Below are positions 54,649 through 62,778 of a stretch of DNA of 64,000 nt, piece by piece. Position 1 is the stretch's first letter; each line of letters begins with the position of its first letter. Origin of the DNA: Qipengyuania sp. HL-TH1 (GTDB taxonomy: Bacteria; Pseudomonadota; Alphaproteobacteria; Sphingomonadales; Sphingomonadaceae); contig NZ_CP142675.1 in assembly GCF_036365825.1 (NCBI RefSeq), positions 1,992,501 to 2,056,500 of the forward strand, given 5' to 3'. The notes beneath the pieces were generated by a model. The model was not told the origin of the DNA. It saw only the letters and a program-made list of their open reading frames with translations, and did not search any database. Position numbers and translations under genes: made by a program.

Positions 54649-55881
54649 ATGGCACAGGCACTTACCCACGAGGTGGTCATTATCGGCGGCGGATCGGCGG
54701 GCATCGCTACCGCATCCTCGATGCTGCGGCGCCGTCCCGGTCTGGATATCGCGATCGTCGAGCCGGCCGAGGACCATTACTATCAGCCCGGCTGGACGAT
54801 GGTCGGCGCGGGCGTGTTCGATGCGCCCGTCACCCGCCGCCCGATGGCCAGCGTCATGCCCCGGCGAGCCCACTGGATCCGCGAGGCCGCGGCCAGCTTC
54901 CAGCCCGAGCACAACCAGGTAACGCTCGCCGACGGCAGCACGATTACCTACCGGATCTTGATCGTCGCCCCCGGTATCCGCCTGGCGTGGGAGAAGATTG
55001 CCGGGTTGGAAGATACGCTGGGCAAGAACGGCGTGACCTCGAACTATCGCTACGATCTCGCCCCCTACACCTGGGAGCTGGTGCAGGGCCTCAAGTCCGG
55101 GCGGGCGATCTTCAGCCAGCCGCCGATGCCGATCAAATGTGCCGGCGCGCCGCAAAAGGCGATGTACCTGTCCTGCGATGCATGGGCCGATAGCCATGTG
55201 CTCAACGATATCGATGTCGAGTTCCGCAATGCGGGCGGCGTGCTTTTCGGGGTCAAGGAATACCTCCCCGCGCTGATGGAATATGTCGAGAAATACGGCA
55301 TCGATCTCAAGCTCAACCAGACACTCGTCGCGGTCGACGGACCGGCAAAGACCGCCACGTTCAAGACCGAAGCGGGCGAGGAAGTGGTCGCGTTCGACAT
55401 GCTCCACGTCGTGCCCCCGCAAGTGGCGCCGCAATTCGTTGCCGACAGCCCGCTGGCGCATGCCGAAAGCGGCTTTGTCGATGTCGACAAGTTCACGCTG
55501 CGCCATGTGCGCTACCCCAATGTCTTCGGTCTTGGCGATGCCGGGTCGAGCCCCAATGCCAAGACCGCCGCGGCCGTGCGCAAGCAGGCACCGATCGTCG
55601 CGGTCAACGCGCTGGCGGTGCTCGACGGCAAGCAGCCGGTCGCCGATTACGATGGCTATGGCTCGTGTCCGCTGACGGTCGAGCGCGGGAAGATCGTGCT
55701 TGCCGAGTTCGGTTATGACGGCGAGCTCCAGCCCAGCTTCCCCACCTGGCTGATCGACGGCACGCGTCCGCGGCGGCTGAGCTGGCTGCTGAAATCCGAA
55801 GCGCTGCCGTGGATCTACTGGAACGGCATGCTCAACGGCCATGAATGGATGGTCAAACCGGAGGTCAAGACCGCCGCGTGA
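54649..55881 (+). CDS. sqr: Sulfide:quinone oxidoreductase, type II
   Basis: This 410-residue flavoprotein oxidises sulfide and passes electrons to ubiquinone. It has FAD loop VVIIGGGSAGIATAS, type II motif PIKCAGAPQK with Cys164, and Cys340 in GYGSCPLTV, the conserved pair that forms the sulfur bridge. An extra Cys176 lies nearby. GGAGAGG precedes ATG 54649; the open frame before it overlaps DUF442 and is rejected. The sulfane sulfur would go to a thiol and then to the dioxygenase. Confidence 0.94.
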   Translation: MAQALTHEVVIIGGGSAGIATASSMLRRRPGLDIAIVEPAEDHYYQPGWTMVGAGVFDAPVTRRPMASVMPRRAHWIREAAASFQPEHNQVTLADGSTITYRILIVAPGIRLAWEKIAGLEDTLGKNGVTSNYRYDLAPYTWELVQGLKSGRAIFSQPPMPIKCAGAPQKAMYLSCDAWADSHVLNDIDVEFRNAGGVLFGVKEYLPALMEYVEKYGIDLKLNQTLVAVDGPAKTATFKTEAGEEVVAFDMLHVVPPQVAPQFVADSPLAHAESGFVDVDKFTLRHVRYPNVFGLGDAGSSPNAKTAAAVRKQAPIVAVNALAVLDGKQPVADYDGYGSCPLTVERGKIVLAEFGYDGELQPSFPTWLIDGTRPRRLSWLLKSEALPWIYWNGMLNGHEWMVKPEVKTAA

Positions 55882-57704
55882 TGGACAGGCCGGAATCGGA
55901 CCCAGGCGTGGCGCAGGCCAGCGCCCCCGGACAGGGCCAGCGCGCAGGAGCGCTGGCGCAGTATTTCCCCATCCTCGAATGGGGCCGGTCGTATAATGGC
56001 GCGATCCTGACCAAGGACATGGTGGCGGCCATCGTCGTCACCATCATGCTGATCCCGCAAAGTCTCGCCTATGCGCTGCTGGCGGGCCTGCCGCCGGTGG
56101 TCGGGCTCTACGCCTCGATCCTCCCGCTGGTCGCCTATGCGATTTTCGGCACCAGCCGCACTCTGGCGGTCGGCCCGGTTGCGGTGGTGTCGCTGATGAC
56201 CGCAAGCGCGGCGGGCGCGGTCGCCGCGCAGGGAACCGCGCTTTATCTCGAAGCGGCGATTACGCTGGCGGCCTTGTCGGGTGTGATGCTGGTCGTGCTC
56301 GGCCTGCTGCGCATGGGCTTCCTCGCCAACCTGTTGTCGCACCCGGTGATCAGCGGGTTCATCACTGCCAGCGGTATCCTCATCGCGACCAGCCAGCTCA
56401 AGCATATCCTCGGCGTCAGCGCGGGCGGCGATACCTGGCCCGCCATGCTTGGCGGACTGGCATCGACTTCCGACCAGATCAATCCGTGGACTCTCGCGAT
56501 CGGCGTGCCCGCGACGCTGTTTCTGTTCTGGGTCCGCAAGGGTCTGAAGCCCTTGCTGATGCGGATGGGCCTGAAACTCCATGCCGCCGATATCGTGGCC
56601 AAGGCCGGACCGGTAGCCGCGGTGGCGGTCACCATCCTTGCAGCGATTGCATTCGATCTGGGCGATCGCGGCGTGAACCTGGTCGGCGCGATCCCGCAGG
56701 GTCTGCCTCCCTTCGCCCTTCCCTCGACCGATCTCGACCTGATTGCGCAGCTATGGGTGCCCGCGCTGCTGATCTCGGTCATCGGTTTCGTCGAAAGCGT
56801 CTCGGTCGCGCAGACGCTGGCCGCCAAGCGGCGCCAGCGGATCGCGCCGAACCAGGAATTGATCGGCCTCGGCGCGTCGAACATCGCCAGCGCCTTTTCG
56901 GGCGGCTATCCCGTCACCGGGGGTTTCGCCCGGTCGGTGGTCAATTTCGATGCCGGTGCGGAAACGCCCGCTGCGGGTGCCTATACTGCGGTGGGTATCG
57001 CGCTGGCGGGGCTGTTCCTGACACCCCTGCTGTTCAGCCTGCCGATTGCGACCTTGGCCGCGACGATCATCGTCGCCGTGCTCAGCCTCGTCGACCTGAA
57101 GACCCCGGGCCAATTGTGGCGCTATTCGAAAGCCGATTTCGCCGCGCATATGGTGACCATCGTCATCACCCTGCTGGCGGGCGTCGAACTGGGCGTGATC
57201 GCGGGGGTAGCGGTGGGACTGCTGCTCTATCTTTGGCGCGCCAGCCGCCCGCATGCCGCGATCGTCGGCCGCGTTCCCGAGACCGAGCACTTCCGCAATA
57301 TCGACCGCCACGACGTGTTCACCGTGCCGCATGTCCTGTCGATCCGCATCGACGAGAGCCTGACCTATCTCAACGCGCGCTGGCTCGAGGAATATGTTCT
57401 CGAGGAAGTCGCCGACCGGCCCGCAGTGCGCCACGTGATCCTGATGTGCAGCGCCGTGAACGAGATCGATGCGTCGGGCCTCGAAAGCCTCGAGGCGATC
57501 AATCACCGTATGGCCGATGCCGGGATCGGACTGCATTTGTCCGAAGTAAAAGGTCCGGTCATGGACCGGCTGAATCGCACCCATTTCGTCGCCGATCTGA
57601 ACGGCAAGGTGTTCCTGTCGCAGAACCGCGCCTTTCGCGAGCTCGCGGCCAATGGCGGCCCGCCCGACACGCCCACGCCCGACATGGCGCGGGGGATGAT
57701 CTGA
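55881..57704 (+). CDS. SulP-family anion transporter with STAS domain
   Basis: This 607-residue protein has the SulP core DMVAAIVVTIMLIPQSLAYA, GLYASILPLVAYAIFGTSRT, GFVESVSVAQTLAAKRRQ and a C-terminal STAS domain (about 455-570, with CSAVNEIDASGLESLEAIN). In this operon it may move sulfate or sulfite made from sulfide. The start overlaps the SQR stop (TGATG). It is distinct from the shorter SulP at 5055. Confidence 0.9.
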   Translation: MDRPESDPGVAQASAPGQGQRAGALAQYFPILEWGRSYNGAILTKDMVAAIVVTIMLIPQSLAYALLAGLPPVVGLYASILPLVAYAIFGTSRTLAVGPVAVVSLMTASAAGAVAAQGTALYLEAAITLAALSGVMLVVLGLLRMGFLANLLSHPVISGFITASGILIATSQLKHILGVSAGGDTWPAMLGGLASTSDQINPWTLAIGVPATLFLFWVRKGLKPLLMRMGLKLHAADIVAKAGPVAAVAVTILAAIAFDLGDRGVNLVGAIPQGLPPFALPSTDLDLIAQLWVPALLISVIGFVESVSVAQTLAAKRRQRIAPNQELIGLGASNIASAFSGGYPVTGGFARSVVNFDAGAETPAAGAYTAVGIALAGLFLTPLLFSLPIATLAATIIVAVLSLVDLKTPGQLWRYSKADFAAHMVTIVITLLAGVELGVIAGVAVGLLLYLWRASRPHAAIVGRVPETEHFRNIDRHDVFTVPHVLSIRIDESLTYLNARWLEEYVLEEVADRPAVRHVILMCSAVNEIDASGLESLEAINHRMADAGIGLHLSEVKGPVMDRLNRTHFVADLNGKVFLSQNRAFRELAANGGPPDTPTPDMARGMI

Positions 57705-57865
57705 TGGCGGTAATCCCCGACAAGGACGCGCGCTGCCGCCGGATCGAGACGCTGATCGCCGCCGGCAAGGGCGTGTGCGAGAGCTGCCGCGAGGTCGGCA
57801 TCTCGGAAAAGACTTTCTACCGCTGGCGCACGGCGCGCCAATCCGATGCAACACCCATTGCGTAA
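57704..57865 (+). CDS. 53-residue helix-turn-helix protein
   Basis: This small basic protein has a helix-turn-helix (about 22-42, KGVCESCREVGISEKTFYRW) like the first helices of IS3/IS911 OrfA transposases, plus three cysteines (Cys11, Cys25, Cys28). No transposase body, inverted repeats or remnants follow. It is coupled to the SulP stop (TGATG) and 58 bp from cioA, so it looks like a domesticated small regulator rather than IS debris. The function is unknown. Confidence 0.7.
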   Translation: MAVIPDKDARCRRIETLIAAGKGVCESCREVGISEKTFYRWRTARQSDATPIA

Positions 57866-57923
57866 TTCGGGCGGGCCAAGCGGCCATCGCTCCGCTAAAC
57901 GAGCTGTGAGATAGGGGAACACC

Positions 57924-59378
57924 ATGTTCGAAGGCGTCGACGCACTTCTACTCGCCCGGATCCAGTTCGCCTTTACGGTGAGCTTCCACTTCATCTTCCC
58001 GGCCTTTTCGATCGGCCTGGCGAGCTTCCTCGCAGTGCTCGAGGGCCTGTGGCTCAAGACCGGCAAGCAGATCTATCTCGACCTGTTCAAATACTGGCTC
58101 AAGATCTTCGCCATCGCCTTCGCCATGGGCGTCGTGTCGGGCATCGTCATGAGCTACCAGTTCGGCACCAACTGGTCGGTCTTCTCCGACATCGCCGGAC
58201 CGGTGATCGGCCCGCTGATGGCCTATGAAGTCCTGACCGCTTTTTTCCTCGAGGCGGGATTCCTCGGCGTCATGCTGTTCGGGATGAACAAGGTCGGCAA
58301 GAAGCTCCACTTCGCCGCCACGCTGATGGTCGCTGTCGGGACCTTTGTGTCGGCCTTCTGGATCCTGTCGGTGAACAGCTGGATGCAGACGCCGGTCGGC
58401 TTCGAACTGGGCGCGAACGGGCAATATCTGCCGGGCGACAGCTGGATCGAGATCATCTTCAATCCCAGCTTCCCCTATCGCCTGGTCCACACGGTGACTG
58501 CCGCCTACCTCACGACTGCCTTCGTCGTCGGCGGGGTCGGCGCCTGGCACCTGCTGCGCGACCGCACCAACCTGCACGCACGAAAGATGTTCTCCATGGC
58601 AATGTGGATGGCGGCGATCGTCGCGCCGATCCAGATTTTCGCCGGCGACTTGCACGGGCTCAACACGCTCGAACACCAGCCGCAGAAGGTCATGGCGATG
58701 GAGGGGCATTACCAGAGCCATCCCGATGGCGCGCCGCTGATCCTGTTCGGCATTCCCGACAGCGAGGAAAAGCGGGTCAAATACGCCGTGGAGATTCCCA
58801 AGGCATCCTCGCTGATCCTCAAGCACGATCTCAATGCGCCGATGGCAGGTCTCGATACGATCCCCGATGACGAGGAACCGCCGGTCGGCATCGTGTTCTG
58901 GTCGTTCCGAATCATGGTCGCCATCGGCTTCGCCATGCTCGGGCTCGGGCTGTGGAGCCTGCTCGCGCGCGTCCGCAGGAAGCTCTACGACTGGCCGCTG
59001 CTGCACCGCGCCGCGCTGATCATGGCGCCGAGTGGTTTCGTCGCGGTCATCGCCGGGTGGATCACCACCGAAGTCGGCCGCCAGCCCTATGTGATCTATA
59101 ACCTGCTGCGCACGGCGGATGCCGCCAGCCCGCTCGACGCGCCCGCAGTCGGTGCCTCGCTACTCGCCTTCGTGGTGGTCTATTTCGCCGTTTTCGGCGC
59201 GGGCGTGTGGTACATTCTCCACCTGATGCACAGTCCCCCGCATGTCGGCGAGAAGGGCGTCAAGCGCGGCGATACGGGGCCCATCCGTACCGCGGGCATT
59301 ACCCCGGGGCCGTCGCAGAACCCGGGCGACCCCAGCACTCTGCCGCGCGATCACGAGGAGGCGACCGATGGCCGTTAA
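57924..59378 (+). CDS. cioA: Cyanide-insensitive bd-type quinol oxidase subunit I
   Basis: This 484-residue subunit oxidises ubiquinol and carries the haems. Conserved points are His22 in FTVSFHFIFP (high-spin haem), a histidine in YRLVHTVTAAY, FRIMVAIG, and EVGRQPYVIY. The Q-loop is short, as in the CioA class rather than E. coli CydA. bd oxidases tolerate sulfide and cyanide, which suits a location after sqr. The acidic/proline tail is extra. Confidence 0.93.
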   Translation: MFEGVDALLLARIQFAFTVSFHFIFPAFSIGLASFLAVLEGLWLKTGKQIYLDLFKYWLKIFAIAFAMGVVSGIVMSYQFGTNWSVFSDIAGPVIGPLMAYEVLTAFFLEAGFLGVMLFGMNKVGKKLHFAATLMVAVGTFVSAFWILSVNSWMQTPVGFELGANGQYLPGDSWIEIIFNPSFPYRLVHTVTAAYLTTAFVVGGVGAWHLLRDRTNLHARKMFSMAMWMAAIVAPIQIFAGDLHGLNTLEHQPQKVMAMEGHYQSHPDGAPLILFGIPDSEEKRVKYAVEIPKASSLILKHDLNAPMAGLDTIPDDEEPPVGIVFWSFRIMVAIGFAMLGLGLWSLLARVRRKLYDWPLLHRAALIMAPSGFVAVIAGWITTEVGRQPYVIYNLLRTADAASPLDAPAVGASLLAFVVVYFAVFGAGVWYILHLMHSPPHVGEKGVKRGDTGPIRTAGITPGPSQNPGDPSTLPRDHEEATDGR

Positions 59379-60375
59379 TTTCGACCTTACTGTCATCTGG
59401 GCGTTCATCATCGCCTTTGCGGTCTTCGCCTATGTCGTGATGGACGGCTTCGACCTGGGCATCGGGATCCTCTTCCCGACCTTCGAAGTGGGGCCCGAAC
59501 GCGACCGGGCGATGAACTCGATCGCCCCCGTCTGGGACGGTAACGAGACCTGGCTGGTACTGGGCGGCGGCGGGCTTTTCGCTGCCTTCCCGCTGGCCTA
59601 CGCAGTGATCCTGCCCGCCACTTATCCGCTGATCATCGCCATGCTGCTCGGCCTCGTCTTTCGCGGCGTGGCGTTCGAGTATCGCTGGCGCGATCCGGGT
59701 CATCGGCGGCTGTGGGACGCCGCTTTCACCGGCGGCAGCCTAGTGGCGGCGATGGCGCAGGGCATGACGCTGGGCGCGCTGCTGCAGGGCATCGAAGTGG
59801 TCGACCGGGCCTATGCGGGCAGCTGGTTCGACTGGCTGACGCCCTATACGCTGCTGACCGGGCTCGGCACGGTGGCAGGCTATGCGCTGCTCGGTGCGAC
59901 CTGGCTGGTGTGGAAGCTCGACGGCGACAGCCAGCATCACGCCCGCCAGCTTGCCAAGCGCGCCGCCTGGGCCACGCTGGTGCTGATGGGCGGGGTCAGC
60001 CTCTATAACGTGTTCCTGAACTCCGAATATGCCGATCGCTGGCTGACGGCGCCCGAGATATACCTTGCCGCGCCCGTGCCGATCCTGACCGGCATCATCG
60101 CGATCGCCCTGCTGCGTTCGCTATCGGTCGAGCGCCACAGCAAGCCGTTCTGGCTCAGCCTCGCGCTGTTCTTCTTCGGCATGGCCGGGCTCGGCTTCAC
60201 CATGTGGCCCTATGTCGTGCCGCCGGGGCTGACCATCTGGGACGCCGCCGCGCCCGAGCGCAGCCAGATCTTCATGCTGGTCGGAGTGGCGATCACCATG
60301 CCGCTGATCATCGCCTATACCGCCTGGGCCTATTGGGTGTTCCGCGGCAAGGTGGGCGAAGAGGGCTATCATTGA
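59368..60375 (+). CDS. cioB: Cyanide-insensitive bd-type quinol oxidase subunit II
   Basis: This 335-residue, roughly eight-helix partner of CioA has the family segments VVMDGFDLGIGILFPTFEVG and APVWDGNETWLVLGGGGLFA. ATG 59368 overlaps the cioA end by 11 bp. The longer frame upstream is inside cioA. Confidence 0.94.
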   Translation: MAVNFDLTVIWAFIIAFAVFAYVVMDGFDLGIGILFPTFEVGPERDRAMNSIAPVWDGNETWLVLGGGGLFAAFPLAYAVILPATYPLIIAMLLGLVFRGVAFEYRWRDPGHRRLWDAAFTGGSLVAAMAQGMTLGALLQGIEVVDRAYAGSWFDWLTPYTLLTGLGTVAGYALLGATWLVWKLDGDSQHHARQLAKRAAWATLVLMGGVSLYNVFLNSEYADRWLTAPEIYLAAPVPILTGIIAIALLRSLSVERHSKPFWLSLALFFFGMAGLGFTMWPYVVPPGLTIWDAAAPERSQIFMLVGVAITMPLIIAYTAWAYWVFRGKVGEEGYH

Positions 60376-60497
60376 TGCCCGGCCCGGACGAACGACCGCT
60401 GTGGCAGCGGCTCGGCTGGATGGCAGTGATCTGGGCGGCGAGCATCGCCGTGCTGGGCACCGTCGCCTACATCATCCGGTTGTGGCTCAAGGCCTGA
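60375..60497 (+). CDS. DUF2474-type single-helix peptide (bd-oxidase accessory)
   Basis: This 40-residue peptide has one membrane helix (about 13-33, LGWMAVIWAASIAVLGTVAY). Its ATG overlaps the cioB stop (TGATG). Position and form match the DUF2474/CydX-like peptides that stabilise bd oxidases. Confidence 0.82.
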   Translation: MPGPDERPLWQRLGWMAVIWAASIAVLGTVAYIIRLWLKA

Positions 60498-60692
60498 CTC
60501 CGATCGTCATTCGAAAGGCTTCCAATTAGCATTTTTCCTAATTGTATTTCCAGATCAGGCCCCCGCCAAGCGTAACATGCCGAATAGAGGGCGCATTTGA
60601 TTACTCGATTAATGCAATCGTAAATCAGAATTGGACGGCGTTCCGAACCGCGCGTAGAAGATGCATATCCACTCGAAGCGAAGGATTTGCAC

Positions 60693-61322
60693 ATGAGCCT
60701 CCATATCGGCGACACCGCCCCCGACTTCACCGTCGACACCCAGAATGGCGAAATCAGCCTGCATGAATGGGCGGGCGACAGCTGGGTCTTCTTCTTCAGC
60801 CATCCGGCCGATTTCACGCCCGTCTGCACGACCGAAATGGGCCGCACCGCGCAGCTCGCCGACGAGTTCGAGAAGCGCAATGTGAAGCCGCTTGGCCTGT
60901 CCACCGACACCGCCGCCGAACACGCGCGCTGGATCGAGGACGTCAACGATACGCAGAACACCAATCTGGTCTTCCCGATCGTCGCCGACGCCGATCTCAA
61001 GATCGCGAAGCTCTACGACATGATCCATCCCGACGAGAGCGAGACGGCCGCGGTCCGCTCGGTCTTCCTCATCGACCCCGACAAGAAGGTCCGCCTGACG
61101 ATGACCTATCCGATGAGCGTCGGGCGCAATTTCGACGAGATCCTGCGCGCCATCGATGCGCTGCAGTTCAGCGACAAGCACGGCGTCGCGACCCCGGCGG
61201 ACTGGCGGCACGGCAAGGTCGCGATCATCCCGCCCTCGGTCTCCGACGAGGACGCCAAGGCGCGCTTCCCGCAGGGCTTCACCACGCTGCGGCCCTACCT
61301 GCGCACGGTCGCGATCGACTGA
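60693..61322 (+). CDS. Peroxiredoxin, Prx6/1-Cys type
   Basis: This 209-residue thiol peroxidase has Cys45 in FSHPADFTPVCTTEMG and the C-terminal arm KVAIIPPSVSDEDAKARFP. It is paralogous to the enzyme at 51820 and, with it, flanks the sulfide genes. AAGG lies 8 nt before ATG 60693. The 195 bp upstream are noticeably AT-rich and probably contain its promoter, though I see no clear operator. Confidence 0.92.
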   Translation: MSLHIGDTAPDFTVDTQNGEISLHEWAGDSWVFFFSHPADFTPVCTTEMGRTAQLADEFEKRNVKPLGLSTDTAAEHARWIEDVNDTQNTNLVFPIVADADLKIAKLYDMIHPDESETAAVRSVFLIDPDKKVRLTMTYPMSVGRNFDEILRAIDALQFSDKHGVATPADWRHGKVAIIPPSVSDEDAKARFPQGFTTLRPYLRTVAID

Positions 61323-61398
61323 GCCTGAGCCAACCCGATCCATGACATGGGCGGGATCGGCTTGCGCCGGTCCCGCCTGCCCGTGCTAGGAGAACGAA

Positions 61399-62760
61399 AT
61401 GCTGCTCGAGAAAATCAAAACCCCCGGTCTGTCGCACCTGTCCTACCTCGTCGGGTCCGGCGGCCAGGCGGCGGTGATCGATCCCCGCCGCGACTGCGAA
61501 TGCTATGTCGAAATGGCGCGCGCCGCAGGGCTCGAGATCACCCATATCTTCGAAACGCATAGGAACGAGGACTTGGTATCGGGCGCACCGATCCTCGCGG
61601 CGCTGACCGGCGCGCGGGTCTTGCACGGGCCCAACGCTGCAGCCGATGTGGTGTATGCCGAAACCGCGCGCGAAGGCGATGCCTTCGAAATCGGGCAACT
61701 GACCATTCGCGTGCTCGAAACACCGGGCCATACCGACGACCATCTTGCTTTCGTACTGCATGACACCGCCTATCCCGATGGTCCGGTCGGCGTGTTCACC
61801 GGCGATGCGCTGTTCGTCGGCGATGTCGGCCGCACCGATTTCTATCCCGATCGCAAGCGTGAAGTCGCCGGGTTGCTGTACGATTCGCTGCAGAAGGTGC
61901 TGGCGCTGGGCGACCAAGTCATTCTCTATCCCGCGCATGGTGCCGGTTCGGTCTGCGGGTCGGGCATGGCGGAACGCGAGTTCTCGACCGTCGGTCACGA
62001 ACGCGCCAACAACCCGCGCCTGCAATTCGCGGACCGCGAAGCCTTCATCGATTTCAAGGTCGGCGAGAACCACTACCAGCCACCCTATTTCCGGCTGATG
62101 GAGCGGCTCAACCTCAGCGGCGGCGACCCGGCCCCGCGGGTCATGCGCCCCCGCCGCCTGTCACTGGCCGAACTGGGCGCACTCGAGGTCGATCAGCTCG
62201 TCGATATCCGCGAGCCGCTGGCCTATGCGGCGGGGCATCTGCCCGGGGCGATGAACCTGCCCGTCGGGATGATCTCGGCCTTTGCCGGATGGTTCATCCG
62301 CGAAGGCGAAAGCCTCGCGCTGGTGGGTTCCGACGAAGATCAGCTCGCCGCCGCCATGACCCATCTCGTGCGCATCGCGCTGGACAATGTCGTGGGTGGC
62401 TATGTCGGGGTCGTTCCCGCCGCAGCGCAGGGGCGCGACATGGCGATGATCCCGATGATCGCAACCGCCGAGGTCGCGAGCCGCCTCGAAAGTCGGCCCG
62501 CAGGCTGGACGCTGCTCGATGTGCGCAACGCCGACGAACGGTCGGCCTGCGCGATCGACGGTTCGCAGCATATCTATGTCGGCGAGTTGAACGAACGCTA
62601 CCGCGATCTCGACCCGGCCACGCACTACACGCTGATGTGCGCCAGCGGGATGCGCGCGACCGTCGCCGCCGGCTGGCTCGCCAGCCGCGGGTTTGCGAAG
62701 CTCGACGTCTACCTCGGCTCGATGGGAGCGTGGAATGCCGCCGGGGCCGCACCCGCCTAG
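61399..62760 (+). CDS. MBL-fold/rhodanese fusion, persulfide dioxygenase-like
   Basis: This 453-residue protein has an N-terminal metallo-beta-lactamase domain (1-235) and two rhodanese domains. The second rhodanese has the catalytic Cys414 in LMCASGMRA; the first lacks a cysteine and should be inactive. The metal motif reads THRNED (His54 to Asp58) rather than THxHxDH, while His111, the GD pairs and His180 remain. It would oxidise persulfide and transfer sulfane sulfur, like CstB-type fusions. It may complement the enzyme at 52566. Confidence 0.85.
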   Translation: MLLEKIKTPGLSHLSYLVGSGGQAAVIDPRRDCECYVEMARAAGLEITHIFETHRNEDLVSGAPILAALTGARVLHGPNAAADVVYAETAREGDAFEIGQLTIRVLETPGHTDDHLAFVLHDTAYPDGPVGVFTGDALFVGDVGRTDFYPDRKREVAGLLYDSLQKVLALGDQVILYPAHGAGSVCGSGMAEREFSTVGHERANNPRLQFADREAFIDFKVGENHYQPPYFRLMERLNLSGGDPAPRVMRPRRLSLAELGALEVDQLVDIREPLAYAAGHLPGAMNLPVGMISAFAGWFIREGESLALVGSDEDQLAAAMTHLVRIALDNVVGGYVGVVPAAAQGRDMAMIPMIATAEVASRLESRPAGWTLLDVRNADERSACAIDGSQHIYVGELNERYRDLDPATHYTLMCASGMRATVAAGWLASRGFAKLDVYLGSMGAWNAAGAAPA

Positions 62761-62778
62761 ACGGGTTTGGCCGCCGCT

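Noticed and set aside
57704..57865. Treating the HTH peptide as an insertion-sequence remnant
   Set aside because: There is no catalytic transposase fragment, no terminal repeats and no target duplication. The start is coupled to the upstream stop, which suggests a retained gene.
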